Shown one piece after another: positions 1 through 9,628 of a stretch of DNA of 64,000 nucleotides (position 1 is the first letter of the stretch; every line of letters starts with the position of its first letter). The position numbers and the translations under genes are program-made. Under the pieces are notes generated by a model, which saw nothing but the letters and a program-made list of their open reading frames with translations, ran no database searches and was not told the origin of the DNA. The DNA lies in the NCBI GenBank assembly GCA_003284275.1, contig QBVU01000002.1, positions 62,001 to 126,000 of the forward strand. The letters run 5' to 3'. The stretch comes from Pelagibacteraceae bacterium AG-313-A04. Its GTDB lineage: Bacteria; Pseudomonadota; Alphaproteobacteria; Pelagibacterales; Pelagibacteraceae.

Positions 1-22
1 TATATAGGTTTGTCAAAATCAT
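1..22 (-). CDS. cdsA: Start of phosphatidate cytidylyltransferase (partial, probable)
   Basis: An ATG at 22-20 overlaps the uppS TGA stop in an ATGA arrangement and opens a frame reading M-I-L-T-N-L-Y before the window ends. In alphaproteobacteria cdsA normally follows uppS, so this is probably its 5' end. Seven codons cannot confirm the identity; the call rests on position and translational coupling only. Confidence 0.35.
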
Positions 23-687
23 ATGTTTCCGAAATTCCTTTGAATTTTGTTATATCTTCTAATAATTTTTCGTAAATCTCTAGAGTTGAAATCAGGCCAC
101 AATTTTTTTAGAAAAAAAAGCTCTGTATAAGCTAATTGCCAAAGTAAGAAGTTACTTAATCTTTGATACCCACCAGTTCTAATTAAGATATCTGGATTAG
201 GTATACTTTTAGTATATAAATTTTTTTCTATTTTTTTTATTGTTAGATTCCCTCTTGTTTTTTTTAAAGCGTTTAGAATTTCTATTTTTGAACCATAGTT
301 TAATGCTAAATTAATTATAATTTTTTTATTTTTATTTGTAAGATCTTTAGTTTTTCTCAGTATTAGTTTTAATTCTTTGGAAAACTTCTTTACGTCGCCT
401 AGAATATTAATTTTAATATCTTGTTTTACAATATTATTTAATTCATTAAAAAAATATTCCTTTAAAAGCTTAAATAAAAATGTTTTTTCCTTTTTTGGTC
501 TTTTCCAATTCTCAGATGAAAAAACATAAAAAGTTAATACGGGTATGTTAAGTTTCAATGATTCTTTGACAATTTTTTTAACTGTTTCTACCCCTTTTAG
601 ATGGCCAAAATTCCTACCTTTACCTTTTTTTTTACCCCACCTCCCATTGCCATCCATAATAAATGCAATATGGTTTAGGTTGTTCAT
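19..687 (-). CDS. uppS: Isoprenyl transferase (undecaprenyl diphosphate synthase)
   Basis: This cis-prenyltransferase condenses isopentenyl diphosphate onto farnesyl diphosphate to make the C55 carrier lipid for peptidoglycan and surface polysaccharide. The 222-residue protein opens with the family motif MDGNGRW (about 11-17), which holds the catalytic Asp. It then has FSSENWKRP (about 56-64) and, near the C-terminus, RTGGYQRLSNFLLWQ, which binds diphosphate. Length is slightly below the usual 230-250 residues, mainly in the tail. It overlaps frr by 4 bp (684-687) and precedes the probable cdsA, the conserved order of this translation and lipid cluster. Identity is secure. Confidence 0.96.
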   Translation of the reverse strand: MNNLNHIAFIMDGNGRWGKKKGKGRNFGHLKGVETVKKIVKESLKLNIPVLTFYVFSSENWKRPKKEKTFLFKLLKEYFFNELNNIVKQDIKINILGDVKKFSKELKLILRKTKDLTNKNKKIIINLALNYGSKIEILNALKKTRGNLTIKKIEKNLYTKSIPNPDILIRTGGYQRLSNFLLWQLAYTELFFLKKLWPDFNSRDLRKIIRRYNKIQRNFGNI

Positions 688-1244
688 ATTAAACTTATCT
701 CTTTTTCTTTTTCAGTTAATGTTTTCTCTATTATATCTATGTATTTGTCAGTCAACTTTTGAATATTTTTTTCAAAATTTTTATTACTATCCTCTGAAAT
801 TATTTTTTCTTTAAGTTTTTTTTTAAGATCTTCATTAGCTTCACGTCTTATATTTCTAATAGCAACTTTACCTTTTTCGCCCATATTCTTTAAAATTTTT
901 ATAAGATCTTTTCTTCTTTCTTCTGTCAAATCTGGTATTCTAATTCTAATAATTTGACCATCCAATTGCGGGTTAACACCTAAATCAGATTTTTGTATCG
1001 CGCTCTCAATTAGAGTAGTGTTAGTTTTATCCCAAACTTGTATAGAAATTAGTCTTGCCTCAGGAACGCTAATTGTTGCTAATTGTTCAATAGGCATAAG
1101 TTGACCATAAACATCGACTTTAATTGTATCTAACATATTTATATTAGCTCTTCCTGTTCTTAGTGTTGAAATATCTTTTTTCAATGAAAGAATACTTTTA
1201 TCCATTTTTGAGGAATAATCTGACTCTTTAAATTCGCTACTCAT
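684..1244 (-). CDS. frr: Ribosome recycling factor
   Basis: RRF acts with EF-G to split the post-termination ribosome. The 186-residue length and overall sequence fit the family: an N-terminal helix, the LRTGRAN motif (about 28-34), the RIRIPDLTEERRKDL segment (about 100-115) and a charged C-terminal helix. The gene starts 3 bp after the tsf stop and overlaps uppS at its end, so it is probably co-transcribed from rpsB. In most alphaproteobacteria pyrH lies between tsf and frr; it is not here. Confidence 0.97.
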   Translation of the reverse strand: MSSEFKESDYSSKMDKSILSLKKDISTLRTGRANINMLDTIKVDVYGQLMPIEQLATISVPEARLISIQVWDKTNTTLIESAIQKSDLGVNPQLDGQIIRIRIPDLTEERRKDLIKILKNMGEKGKVAIRNIRREANEDLKKKLKEKIISEDSNKNFEKNIQKLTDKYIDIIEKTLTEKEKEISLI

Positions 1245-1247
1245 TGA

Positions 1248-2114
1248 TTACACACCTTCTCCAACTTTATATCTAATAAAATCCAATATTTTCATCTCTT
1301 TGTCTACAGAGTTTTCCTTTAAAATTTCAGAGACCTTTTTTTTTGGATCCATTATCCATAGCTGGCTCAAAAGTGAATTATCATTCAAAAATTTGGTTAA
1401 TTTTCCTTTTGAAATTTTTTCTGCCATAGGAGCTGGTTTACCTGAATTACTAATCTCTGCTTTTATTATTTCTAATTCTTTATCAATTATATCCTGATTA
1501 ATACCTTCATTATTTATCGCTAAAGGACTTGATGCCGCGATATGCATCGCAATCTTGTTGCCTATGTCATCGTTTTTTCCTTTTGATATACCGTCTATTT
1601 TTACAACAGAAATTATCTTACCTATACCTTTTTCAATTGCTGAGTGAACATAAAAAAAATTAGTTCCTTGAGAGTTTTCGAAAAAATCTGATCTTCTAAT
1701 TGTAATTTTTTCTCCAATTTTTGAAATTAAATTAACTAAGTTGTCTTTTACAGTAATTCCATTTAACATTTTTACTTGATTAAGTTTATCCAAATCACCT
1801 TTTGTATTAAAGTTTATTTCTGATAGCTCTTTACAAAATTTGATAAAATCTTGGTTCTTTGCGACAAAATCTGTTTCGCTGTTTATTTCAATCAAAGAAA
1901 TATTTCCCTTGCTCTCTTTTACTAAGGCTAAGCCTTCCGAGGCAGTCCTGCTCATTTTTTTGGAGGCTTTTGCTATTCCTTTTTTACGTAAAAACTCGAC
2001 GGACTTATCTATATCACCTTTGGTTTCATCAAGAGCAAGTTTACAATCTTTAAATCCCACTCCTGTCATTTCTCTTAGTTTTTTAATATTAGCTAATAAA
2101 TCTTTGTCTGACAT
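1248..2114 (-). CDS. tsf: Elongation factor Ts
   Basis: EF-Ts exchanges GDP for GTP on EF-Tu. The 288-residue protein has the N-terminal UBA-like domain with TGVGFKDCKLALDETKGD (about 17-34), then the exchange core with SETDFVAKNQDF (about 79-90) that contacts EF-Tu. The C-terminal part has KPAPMAEKISKGKL, typical of full-length bacterial EF-Ts. It lies 13 bp downstream of rpsB and 3 bp upstream of frr, so the three genes form one transcription unit. Identity is secure. Confidence 0.97.
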   Translation of the reverse strand: MSDKDLLANIKKLREMTGVGFKDCKLALDETKGDIDKSVEFLRKKGIAKASKKMSRTASEGLALVKESKGNISLIEINSETDFVAKNQDFIKFCKELSEINFNTKGDLDKLNQVKMLNGITVKDNLVNLISKIGEKITIRRSDFFENSQGTNFFYVHSAIEKGIGKIISVVKIDGISKGKNDDIGNKIAMHIAASSPLAINNEGINQDIIDKELEIIKAEISNSGKPAPMAEKISKGKLTKFLNDNSLLSQLWIMDPKKKVSEILKENSVDKEMKILDFIRYKVGEGV

Positions 2115-2127
2115 TAGAATGTAATTA

Positions 2128-2871
2128 TTAATTATTTATCTTTTTTTTAGACGGTTTTTCATCTACTTTTTCTTCAGACCCCTTAATAAATTTCTCTGCG
2201 TCTTTGATTGTTTCTTTTAAAAGATCACAATATAAATTTATTGATCTTCTAGCATCATCATTTCCAGGAATTGGAAAATCTATTCCAGTAGGATCTGAAT
2301 TAGTATCTAACACGGCAATAATTGGAATTTTTAATTTTTTTGCCTCTGCTACAGCTAGAGACTCAATATTTGTATCAATTACAAATAATAAGTCTGGAGT
2401 TTTTCTCATTTCTGATATTCCGCCAAGGGATCTTTGAAGTTTCTCTCTTTCCTTATTAAACTTCAAAATTTCTTTTTTTGTAAATCCAAGATTTTCTTTA
2501 GATAGCTGATCATCTAATTTTTTTAATCTCTTGATAGAGTTTTGAATGGTATTCCAATTTGTTAACATCCCCCCTAGCCATCTATAATTAACATAAAATT
2601 GACCAGTTTCTTTAGCTAGATCACTTATTTGTTCTGAAGCCTGTTTTTTTGTAGAAACCACTAAAATCTTTCCGCCACTAGAGATTACTTTATGAACTTG
2701 CATAAGTGCATTTTTAATAAAATCTACTGTTTGAGTTAAATCGATAATATGAATTGAGTTTTTTTCACCAAAAATATATTTTTTCATTTTTGGATTCCAC
2801 CTTAGCGTTTTATGACCCAGGTGTACGCCTGCTTCTAAAAGTTGTTTAATGTCTACTTTAGGTACGTTCAT
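2128..2871 (-). CDS. rpsB: 30S ribosomal protein S2
   Basis: S2 is a late-assembling protein of the small subunit. The 247-residue sequence carries the family marks: [19 protein letters not shown] near the N-terminus, [15 protein letters not shown] in the middle, and PDLLFVIDT plus [13 protein letters not shown] in the second half. A Lys-rich extension ends the protein. It is the first gene of the rpsB-tsf-frr-uppS unit and is preceded by a structured, relatively GC-rich leader (2872-2953), which suggests control of its translation, probably autogenous. Confidence 0.98.
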   Translation of the reverse strand: MNVPKVDIKQLLEAGVHLGHKTLRWNPKMKKYIFGEKNSIHIIDLTQTVDFIKNALMQVHKVISSGGKILVVSTKKQASEQISDLAKETGQFYVNYRWLGGMLTNWNTIQNSIKRLKKLDDQLSKENLGFTKKEILKFNKEREKLQRSLGGISEMRKTPDLLFVIDTNIESLAVAEAKKLKIPIIAVLDTNSDPTGIDFPIPGNDDARRSINLYCDLLKETIKDAEKFIKGSEEKVDEKPSKKKINN

Positions 2872-2953
2872 ATTTTTTCCCGGTTAATCCACCACAGTAA
2901 TTCCAGTTATCTGGACCGGTAGGGCGATGCCCTTGTAACTGTGTGCGAAATTA
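2872..2953 (-). ncRNA. Structured 5' leader of rpsB (candidate S2 autoregulatory RNA)
   Basis: This stretch is clearly richer in G and C than the flanking genes. Read as RNA on the minus strand, CACAGU (2943-2938) pairs with ACUGUG (2898-2893) to close a domain. The domain contains two small hairpins, AGGGC/GCCCU (2933-2921) and UCCAG/CUGGA (2915-2902). A pseudoknot is possible between ACCGG/CCGGU at 2915-2920 and 2880-2884, the latter only 8 bases from the start codon, so folding could mask the ribosome site. A structured S2 leader has been described in Pelagibacter by comparative genomics; this fits by position, but I have not aligned them. Confidence 0.7.
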
Positions 2954-2959
2954 TCATCA

Positions 2960-2987
2960 CATATATACAATGAGATAAAAAAATCAA
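2960..2987 (-). promoter_or_regulatory. Putative promoter of the rpsB operon
   Basis: On the minus strand TTGATT (2987-2982) is followed after 16 bases by TATATG (2965-2960). This resembles sigma-70 -35 and -10 boxes and would start transcription just before the structured rpsB leader. The background is so AT-rich that chance matches are common; the position supports it. Confidence 0.45.
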
Positions 2988-2991
2988 CTAT

Positions 2992-5900
2992 CTAAACTGT
3001 TATTTTTTCTACGTATTTCTTAGCTTTTAGAGCTTTGAATTGATTAAGATCAAATTTTCTATTTTCCTCAAGTGAATAATAAGCCTGTTTTTTTTTGTTT
3101 TTAACTATTAAATTAATTTTAGTATCACCTTTCATAGATAGCAAACTTTTAATTTCATCTAGATCATAATTATCTTTTAATTCAATGGTTACTTTGGAAT
3201 AAGGTTTGTTTATTACTTCGTTTAAACTTAATATTTTTTTTACATTAATTCTTTTTTTTGCACCATCACCAGTAACTCTGTCTTTTTGGAGTGTTAGAAC
3301 AAATGACTCTGCCTCTTTTAGCTTTTCTCTATTAGCAATTAAAATTTCTGCAAATAAAAATAATTCAAATTCAGCTTTTTTGTCACTAAACTTTACTATC
3401 GCATAAGGGGTGCCTTTTGCACTTTTTTTTTCTTGAATAGACATGATAGTTCCTGCAACAAGACTTTCGTTTAAATCATTATCAGAAAATTGATTATAAG
3501 AGCTAATATTCAATTGATCAAAAATTTCTTCATACTCGTTCAACGGATGGTTGGTTAAATAAAAACCAATAGATTTAAATTCTTCAAATAAAAGCTCTTT
3601 AACTGACCAAGATGAGGAAGGGTTAAAATCAAATTCTTCTTTATTATTAATTTCATCACTAAAAAGATTTGACTGATGATTTTCTCTGTCATCATTTACA
3701 TTTTTAATTTGTTGAATAATTTTTGGAATCGAATTTAATATTTTGCTTCTATCCTTGTCAAATTCATCGAAAACACCTGACTTAACTAAACCTTCTAATT
3801 GAAGTTTATTTACGTCCTTTGCGTTAACTCTATTTATAAAATCAATAAAAGAATTATATTTTCCATTTTTCTCTCTCTCGTTAATTATATTGGATATAGC
3901 CTCATAGCCAACATTTTTAATAGCTCCAAGTCCATAATAAAGTTTTCCGTTAATTGCTCTAAAATCAGAAAAACAATTATTTATTGAGGGTTTAATTATC
4001 TCAATACCCAATTTTTTAAGCTCTTCTACAAATTCTCTTAATTTAGGAGTATTAGTTAGCTCTGTTGACATAGTGGCTGCTATAAAATCTTCTTTATAGT
4101 ATGTTTTTAAATAACTTGTTTGATAAGCAATCAAAGCATAAGCTGCAGCATGACTTTTGTTAAAACCATACTGCGCAAAAGGTTCAATTTTTGTGAAAAC
4201 AAAATTAGCAACATCTTTAGCAATGCCATTTTTGAGAGCTCCATTGATAAATCTTTCTTTTTGTTTATCTAACTCTGCTTTCTTTTTTTTTCCCATAGCC
4301 CTTCGTAAAATATCTGCTTCACCTGCTGTAAAACCTGCAAGTGTTTGTGCGATTTGCATTACTTGTTCTTGATAGATAATTATTCCATACGTTGGGGTTA
4401 AAATTTCTTTCAGGGTTGGGTGAATATAATCAGGCTCTTTAATTCCATTTTTACAATCATTATAAATAGGAATATTGCTCATCGGACCCGGTCTATATAA
4501 AGCAACGAGTGCGATGATATCGTCAAATTTATTTGGTCTCATTTGCTTAATTGCCTCTCTCATCCCAGCACTTTCAAGCTGGAAAAGCCCTGTCGTTTCC
4601 CCAGTAGAAAGCATAGAAAAAACTTTTTTATCGTTAAGATCAATTTTGCTTATATCAAGATCAATTTTTTTTAATTTTAATCTTTTGATGGTATTATCAA
4701 TAACTGTAAGTGTCTTTAAACCAAGTAGATCAAATTTTACAAGCCCGGCGTTTTCAGAGGAATACATATCGTATTGTGTGGATGGTAAAGTTAAATTTGA
4801 ACTGTGGTCCATATATAAAGGAAATTGATCAGAAAGTTTATCTCCAGCTATTACGACACCTGCAGCGTGAGTTGCCATGTTACGATTAAGCCCCTCTAGT
4901 TTTAATGAGAGTTCCAAAAGTTTTTTAACTTTAGTGTTGTTCTTTACTTCTTCTTTGAATCGTGGTTCTCGATCGATTGACTCTTTTAATGTGAGGGGTC
5001 TTGACGGATCAAATGGTACCATTTTACAAATTCTATCCACGTGACCATATGAGAGACCTAAAACACGTCCAACATCTCTTAAAACCATTCTTGCCTTTAA
5101 TTTACCAAAGGTAATGATATGGGCCACGCCATTTTTATATTTTTTCTTTAGGTACTCGAATACTTGATCTCTTTTTTCCTCACAAAAATCTATATCAAAA
5201 TCAGGCATCGAAATTCGATCAGGGTTTAAAAACCTTTCAAAAATCAAATCAAATTCAATTGGATCAAGGTCTGTAATGTCTAAACTGTATGCAACTAATG
5301 ACCCTGCTCCAGAACCTCTACCTGGTCCAACTGGAATAGAGTTTTTTTTAGCCCATTTTATATAATCAGAAACTATTAAAAAATAACTGGCATAATCCAT
5401 AGAATTTATAATGTCTATTTCATGCTTTAATCTATCTTCATAAATTTTGTTGATCTGATTTTTTGATAAGTTTTTATTTTTTTTAAGAACAAAATTTTCT
5501 AACCTATTTTTTAATCCTTTTTCTGCTAGTCTTATTAATTCTTCTTCTGGAGAACCGCTTTCTTTACTTGCGATAGAAGGTAATATTGGCTTAGATTTTT
5601 TTGGTTTAAAATTAAATCTCAAATGAAAGTTATAATTATTCTCTAAGGCCGCAGGAATATCTGAATATATCTTTTCTAGTTCTTCTTTAGATTTTAAAAA
5701 GTGTTGATTATTGTATCTAAATCTATTTTTATCTTCTACGAAATTTTTTTCTCCTATACAAATTAATGCATCATGTGCTTCATACATATCCTCTTCTAAA
5801 TAAAAAATTTCTTGTGTTGCAATTAAAGGTAGCTTAGAAGATTTTGATATATTAAGTAAATAATTTTCAAAATTTTTTTCTTGTGTTTCGTTATGACGTT

Positions 5901-6408
5901 GAATTTCTATATACAATCTATCTTTAAAAGAGTTTTTTAAAGAGATTAATATTTTTTCAAAGTCTTTAAGTTTATTTTTAAAAAAAAGTTTACCAAAAAA
6001 ATTTGTGAAATTTCCAGTAAGTAAAATTAAACCTTCACTATTATCTATAAGATCTTTTAAGCTGCAAGAAGGTTCGGTTATCGCATTATTTTTCAAATAA
6101 CTTGATGAGGATAATTTGGTTAAATTCCTATATCCTTCCTCTGAAGTTGCATACAATGTAATTTTACCAACTGTATCAGATGTGTTTAGATTTATTTGAG
6201 TTCCAATTATTGGGTGAGTGCCTACTTTCGATATTTTCTCTGAAAATTCTAGAGCACCGCATAAATTATAACTATCAGCTAGGCCGATTGATTTAATTTT
6301 ATTAAACTTACAATAATCTGCTAATTCATCAATTTTAATGGCTCCTTCACATATTGAATATTGAGTGTGTATTTTTAGATGATTAAAATTCTTATTATTA
6401 ACGAGCAT
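2992..6408 (-). CDS. dnaE: DNA polymerase III alpha subunit
   Basis: This is the replicative polymerase catalytic subunit. The 1138 residues show the N-terminal PHP domain (HLKIHTQYSICEG and GLADSYNLCGALEF, about 9-55), then the polymerase core with GRGSGAGSLVAYSLD and PDFDIDF (near residue 400), two of the catalytic aspartates. The fingers contain YQEQVMQIAQ and GEADILRRAMGKKK. The OB-fold region near the C-terminus (VAGTIMSIQEKKSAKGTPYA) is recognisable. Length is normal for DnaE1. Its start overlaps the end of lolD by 11 bp, the usual alphaproteobacterial order. Confidence 0.97.
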   Translation of the reverse strand: MLVNNKNFNHLKIHTQYSICEGAIKIDELADYCKFNKIKSIGLADSYNLCGALEFSEKISKVGTHPIIGTQINLNTSDTVGKITLYATSEEGYRNLTKLSSSSYLKNNAITEPSCSLKDLIDNSEGLILLTGNFTNFFGKLFFKNKLKDFEKILISLKNSFKDRLYIEIQRHNETQEKNFENYLLNISKSSKLPLIATQEIFYLEEDMYEAHDALICIGEKNFVEDKNRFRYNNQHFLKSKEELEKIYSDIPAALENNYNFHLRFNFKPKKSKPILPSIASKESGSPEEELIRLAEKGLKNRLENFVLKKNKNLSKNQINKIYEDRLKHEIDIINSMDYASYFLIVSDYIKWAKKNSIPVGPGRGSGAGSLVAYSLDITDLDPIEFDLIFERFLNPDRISMPDFDIDFCEEKRDQVFEYLKKKYKNGVAHIITFGKLKARMVLRDVGRVLGLSYGHVDRICKMVPFDPSRPLTLKESIDREPRFKEEVKNNTKVKKLLELSLKLEGLNRNMATHAAGVVIAGDKLSDQFPLYMDHSSNLTLPSTQYDMYSSENAGLVKFDLLGLKTLTVIDNTIKRLKLKKIDLDISKIDLNDKKVFSMLSTGETTGLFQLESAGMREAIKQMRPNKFDDIIALVALYRPGPMSNIPIYNDCKNGIKEPDYIHPTLKEILTPTYGIIIYQEQVMQIAQTLAGFTAGEADILRRAMGKKKKAELDKQKERFINGALKNGIAKDVANFVFTKIEPFAQYGFNKSHAAAYALIAYQTSYLKTYYKEDFIAATMSTELTNTPKLREFVEELKKLGIEIIKPSINNCFSDFRAINGKLYYGLGAIKNVGYEAISNIINEREKNGKYNSFIDFINRVNAKDVNKLQLEGLVKSGVFDEFDKDRSKILNSIPKIIQQIKNVNDDRENHQSNLFSDEINNKEEFDFNPSSSWSVKELLFEEFKSIGFYLTNHPLNEYEEIFDQLNISSYNQFSDNDLNESLVAGTIMSIQEKKSAKGTPYAIVKFSDKKAEFELFLFAEILIANREKLKEAESFVLTLQKDRVTGDGAKKRINVKKILSLNEVINKPYSKVTIELKDNYDLDEIKSLLSMKGDTKINLIVKNKKKQAYYSLEENRKFDLNQFKALKAKKYVEKITV

Positions 6409-7084
6409 TAACTCGTTTTATATCACCATTAGAAATAAACAACTTGTAATCTGCCCTGTTGGCAAGTTCTCTATTATGAGTTGCAAAAATAATAGTTTTT
6501 TTTAATTTTTTTAATTTTAGAAAATAAGAAAATATCTCTTTTGACGTTTTGAAATCTAAATTGCCAGTTGGTTCATCTGCTAATATTAAATTAGTCTCAG
6601 CAATTAAAGCTCTAGCAATAGCAACTCTTTGTTGTTCTCCACCGGATAATTGGTTTGGAAAATGTTGTGATCTGTCTAAAATTTTAACAGCTTTGAGAAT
6701 TTTTTTAGCCTCTTTTTCAGCGTAAGCTAAATTTTCACCTTTAATGATTAATGGCATCATTACATTTTCAACAGCTGTAAAGTCGTTTAATAAATTATTG
6801 TCCTGAAAAATTATAGATATATTTTTTCTTCTAGTTTCATCTCTCTTTTCATCTGTAAAATTTTTTGTAAAAGTATCATTTATCTTAATATCCCCTACTG
6901 TAGGCTCATCTAACAAAGCTAATAAGTGAAGCAATGAAGATTTTCCAGATCCAGATGGACCAACTAATGCTACCAGGTCTCCCTCTTTAATCTGTAAATT
7001 AAGTTTGCTAAATAAAGTAATATTTCCATTAAAATGTTGATAGGTTTTTTTGAGATTGACAGTTTCGATTAAAATTTTATTCAT
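6398..7084 (-). CDS. lolD: Lipoprotein-releasing ABC transporter ATP-binding protein
   Basis: LolD powers the inner-membrane complex that extracts outer-membrane lipoproteins and hands them to LolA. In 228 residues it shows Walker [10 protein letters not shown] (about 42-50), the Q-loop [11 protein letters not shown], the signature [15 protein letters not shown], Walker [10 protein letters not shown] and a switch His in FATHNRE. It overlaps the 3' end of the permease gene by 8 bp and dnaE by 11 bp. Related MacB-type ATPases share these motifs; the adjacent LolC/E-type permease makes LolD the best call. Confidence 0.93.
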   Translation of the reverse strand: MNKILIETVNLKKTYQHFNGNITLFSKLNLQIKEGDLVALVGPSGSGKSSLLHLLALLDEPTVGDIKINDTFTKNFTDEKRDETRRKNISIIFQDNNLLNDFTAVENVMMPLIIKGENLAYAEKEAKKILKAVKILDRSQHFPNQLSGGEQQRVAIARALIAETNLILADEPTGNLDFKTSKEIFSYFLKLKKLKKTIIFATHNRELANRADYKLFISNGDIKRVNAR

Positions 7085-8309
7085 ATTTTAACGCTCTAAA
7101 TGTTTTCATTTTCGAGATATGTCTAGCTGGAATATATGAAGCAATAGCTGAAACTAATAATGATAAAATAAAAATTAAAAATATTGAATATAGATTTATT
7201 TCGCTTGGTAACTCCTCTAAAAAATAGATATCGCTTGGAAATATTTCTAATTTAAAAACTTTAGAGAGAAATATTCTTACTTTTTCAATATTTGATGAAA
7301 ATGTTGTTCCTAAAATGATGCCGGATATTGTTGCAAAAAACCCTATGGTAAAACCTGTTAAAAAAAAAGATTTCTTTATTGATGTATTATTTAAACCTAA
7401 AGTTTTTAAAATAGCTATTTCTTTAGTTTTGTTTTTAATTAATATTGTAAGGCCTGAAATAATATTAAATGCAGCAACGATGATTATTAAAGTAAGTATA
7501 ATAAACATTACATTTCTCTCAACTTTCAAGGCGCTAAAAAAAGATTTATTTAAATCGGACCAGGTGTAGATAAAATAATTTTGATTAATTTTTTCTATTT
7601 GTTTTTTGTATAAATTAGCTTCTAACGGATTTTTTAAATAAATTTCTAAGTTTTGATCTTTTGTATCCTTGTCAAAAATTGACAAAGCATCATCTGTTGT
7701 TAAGAAGATAATATTCTGGTCAAACTCTACAAATCCAGTGTTAAATATTCCGGCTACATTAAAGCTTTCTTGTTTTGGTAAAGTTCCTAATGGTGTTGAA
7801 ACGAACGCTGATGACATTAAATTTATACTATCTCCCTCAACTAAATTTAAGTTAAATGCAAGTTCAGATCCTATAAATATACTTTTTTTTTTAAATTTTT
7901 TTACATCACCGCTTACAATATTATTTTCTAAAAATTCTTTTATTTTTTTTTCTTCATTATTTACGCCTTTAAAGATAACACCTTTTGCTTGATCATTAAT
8001 GATTATTATACCTTCACCCGAAAATGTTTTGCTCACAATAATATCTTTAAAATTATTTTTTATTTTAGAGACATATTCTTCATCAATATTCAAACCATTA
8101 GGTTGAATGATAATATGAGGATTTAAACCAAGTATTTTATTTGTTAACTCAGTTTTAAAACCATTCATTACTGACATAACAATAATTAAAATTGCTACTC
8201 CAAGCATAATTCCTAAAAAAGAAAAAATAGAAATTATTTTTAAAAAACCTTCTTTTTTTTTAGGTCTGAGATTTCTTACTGAAATTAATCTTTCTACTTT
8301 TGTGAACAA
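7077..8309 (-). CDS. lolC: Lipoprotein-releasing system permease (LolC/LolE family)
   Basis: This is the membrane subunit that pairs with LolD. Residues 1-60 hold the family signature region (RNLRPKKKEG, then a first membrane helix and VMSVMNGFKTEL). A large periplasmic domain (about 60-260) follows, then three C-terminal helices with the cytosolic coupling segment EIAILKTLGL. The 410-residue length is typical. Only one permease gene is present, as in many alphaproteobacteria where one protein (LolF-like) replaces the LolC/LolE pair. It sits 4 bp after proS. Confidence 0.92.
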   Translation of the reverse strand: MFTKVERLISVRNLRPKKKEGFLKIISIFSFLGIMLGVAILIIVMSVMNGFKTELTNKILGLNPHIIIQPNGLNIDEEYVSKIKNNFKDIIVSKTFSGEGIIIINDQAKGVIFKGVNNEEKKIKEFLENNIVSGDVKKFKKKSIFIGSELAFNLNLVEGDSINLMSSAFVSTPLGTLPKQESFNVAGIFNTGFVEFDQNIIFLTTDDALSIFDKDTKDQNLEIYLKNPLEANLYKKQIEKINQNYFIYTWSDLNKSFFSALKVERNVMFIILTLIIIVAAFNIISGLTILIKNKTKEIAILKTLGLNNTSIKKSFFLTGFTIGFFATISGIILGTTFSSNIEKVRIFLSKVFKLEIFPSDIYFLEELPSEINLYSIFLIFILSLLVSAIASYIPARHISKMKTFRALKYE

Positions 8310-8313
8310 AATA

Positions 8314-9627
8314 TTATCTTTTAAGTTTAGATTTAATATCTTCTAGGCCCAACATCTCGCTTTCTGAGTTTAATTCTTTAAATTCAAATTTATTTTCTTC
8401 AGATTTTGAACCAATAATTATTTGATAAGGAATACCTATTAAGTCATGCTTTTTGAATTTATTTGACATATTTTCATCAACATCATCTAACAATACGTCA
8501 ATATTTTGTTTTTTTAATTCCACATAAACCTTTTTTGCTTTTTGTAAGTTTTCTTTATTGCTTTTAGTGATACTTGGAATGATGACTATATCAAATGGTG
8601 ATATTGGCTTAGGCCATTTCATAATGCCATTATTATAGTTTGCCTCTATTGCAGCACCTACGAGTCTAGAAACCCCTATACCATAAGACCCCATTTTAAC
8701 AGAAATTTTCTTTCCACTTTTATCATCTATTAAACAATTCATTGGTTTTGAATATTTATCACCGAAGTAAAAAATATGCCCAACCTCAATACCTTTTGTT
8801 TTAATCTGATTTTTTTTATCAACCTCTATGTTAAATTTTTTTTCGTCAAATTTTTCATCTGTTGCTGCATATATATCTGTAAAATCTTTTCTCATTTTAG
8901 AGAGCGAGGTGTCACTAAAATCATATTTGTCTAAATTAATTTCAAATATTCTTTTGTCAGCAAATATTTGGCTTTCGCCAGTTTCTGCTAAAATAATAAA
9001 TTCGTGAGAAAGATCACCGCCAATCGGCCCGGTGTCTGCTGCCATAGGAATAGCTTTTAAACCTAATCTATTAAAAGTTTTTAAATAAGAGAAAAACATT
9101 TTATTGTAAGATTTTTTTGCATCATCATCTGTTAAATCAAAGGAGTATGCATCTTTCATGAAGAATTCTTTACACCTCATTACACCAAATCTTGGTCTTA
9201 TCTCATCTCTAAATTTCCATTGTATGTGATAAAGAATTTGTGGAAGTGATTTATATGATTTTATACTTGACCTAAAAACATCTGTAATTAATTCCTCGTT
9301 GGTAGGGCCGTAGAGCATTTCTCTTCCTTGGCGATCTTTAATTCTCAACATTTCTTCACCATAATCATCATACCTGCCACTCTCTTTCCAGATTTCTGCT
9401 GATTGAATGGTTGGCATTAGCATCTCTTGGGCTCCAATATAATTTTGCTCTTCTCTAACTATTTGTTCAATTTTTTTCATTACTTTAAATCCCATTGGCA
9501 GCCAAGAATAAATACCTGCAGATGACTGTTTAATCATTCCAGTTTGCAACATTAGTTGGTGTGACTTAATTTTTGCCTCCGCTGGTAAATCTTTAGTTAT
9601 TGGAATAAATAATTTTGATAGATACAT
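8314..9627 (-). CDS. proS: Prolyl-tRNA synthetase (short form)
   Basis: This class II synthetase charges tRNA-Pro. The 437-residue protein has motif 1 region GIYSWLPMG, motif 2 (FRDEIRPRFGVMRCKEFFMKD region), PMAADTGPIGGDLSHEF, and motif 3 MGSYGIGVSR, then an anticodon-binding domain. It is about 130 residues shorter than the E. coli enzyme because the YbaK-like editing insertion between motifs 2 and 3 is absent. That is the normal architecture in alphaproteobacteria, so it is not truncated. It lies between the DUF1467 gene and lolC. Confidence 0.96.
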   Translation of the reverse strand: MYLSKLFIPITKDLPAEAKIKSHQLMLQTGMIKQSSAGIYSWLPMGFKVMKKIEQIVREEQNYIGAQEMLMPTIQSAEIWKESGRYDDYGEEMLRIKDRQGREMLYGPTNEELITDVFRSSIKSYKSLPQILYHIQWKFRDEIRPRFGVMRCKEFFMKDAYSFDLTDDDAKKSYNKMFFSYLKTFNRLGLKAIPMAADTGPIGGDLSHEFIILAETGESQIFADKRIFEINLDKYDFSDTSLSKMRKDFTDIYAATDEKFDEKKFNIEVDKKNQIKTKGIEVGHIFYFGDKYSKPMNCLIDDKSGKKISVKMGSYGIGVSRLVGAAIEANYNNGIMKWPKPISPFDIVIIPSITKSNKENLQKAKKVYVELKKQNIDVLLDDVDENMSNKFKKHDLIGIPYQIIIGSKSEENKFEFKELNSESEMLGLEDIKSKLKR

Positions 9628-9628
9628 T

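Noticed and set aside
545-814. Plus-strand open frame across uppS and frr
   Set aside because: A shadow of two well-identified minus-strand genes; Phe/Leu-rich composition reflects the antisense of Lys-rich coding sequence.
8314-9627. proS truncated
   Set aside because: The missing editing insertion is normal for the short alphaproteobacterial ProRS; all catalytic motifs are there.
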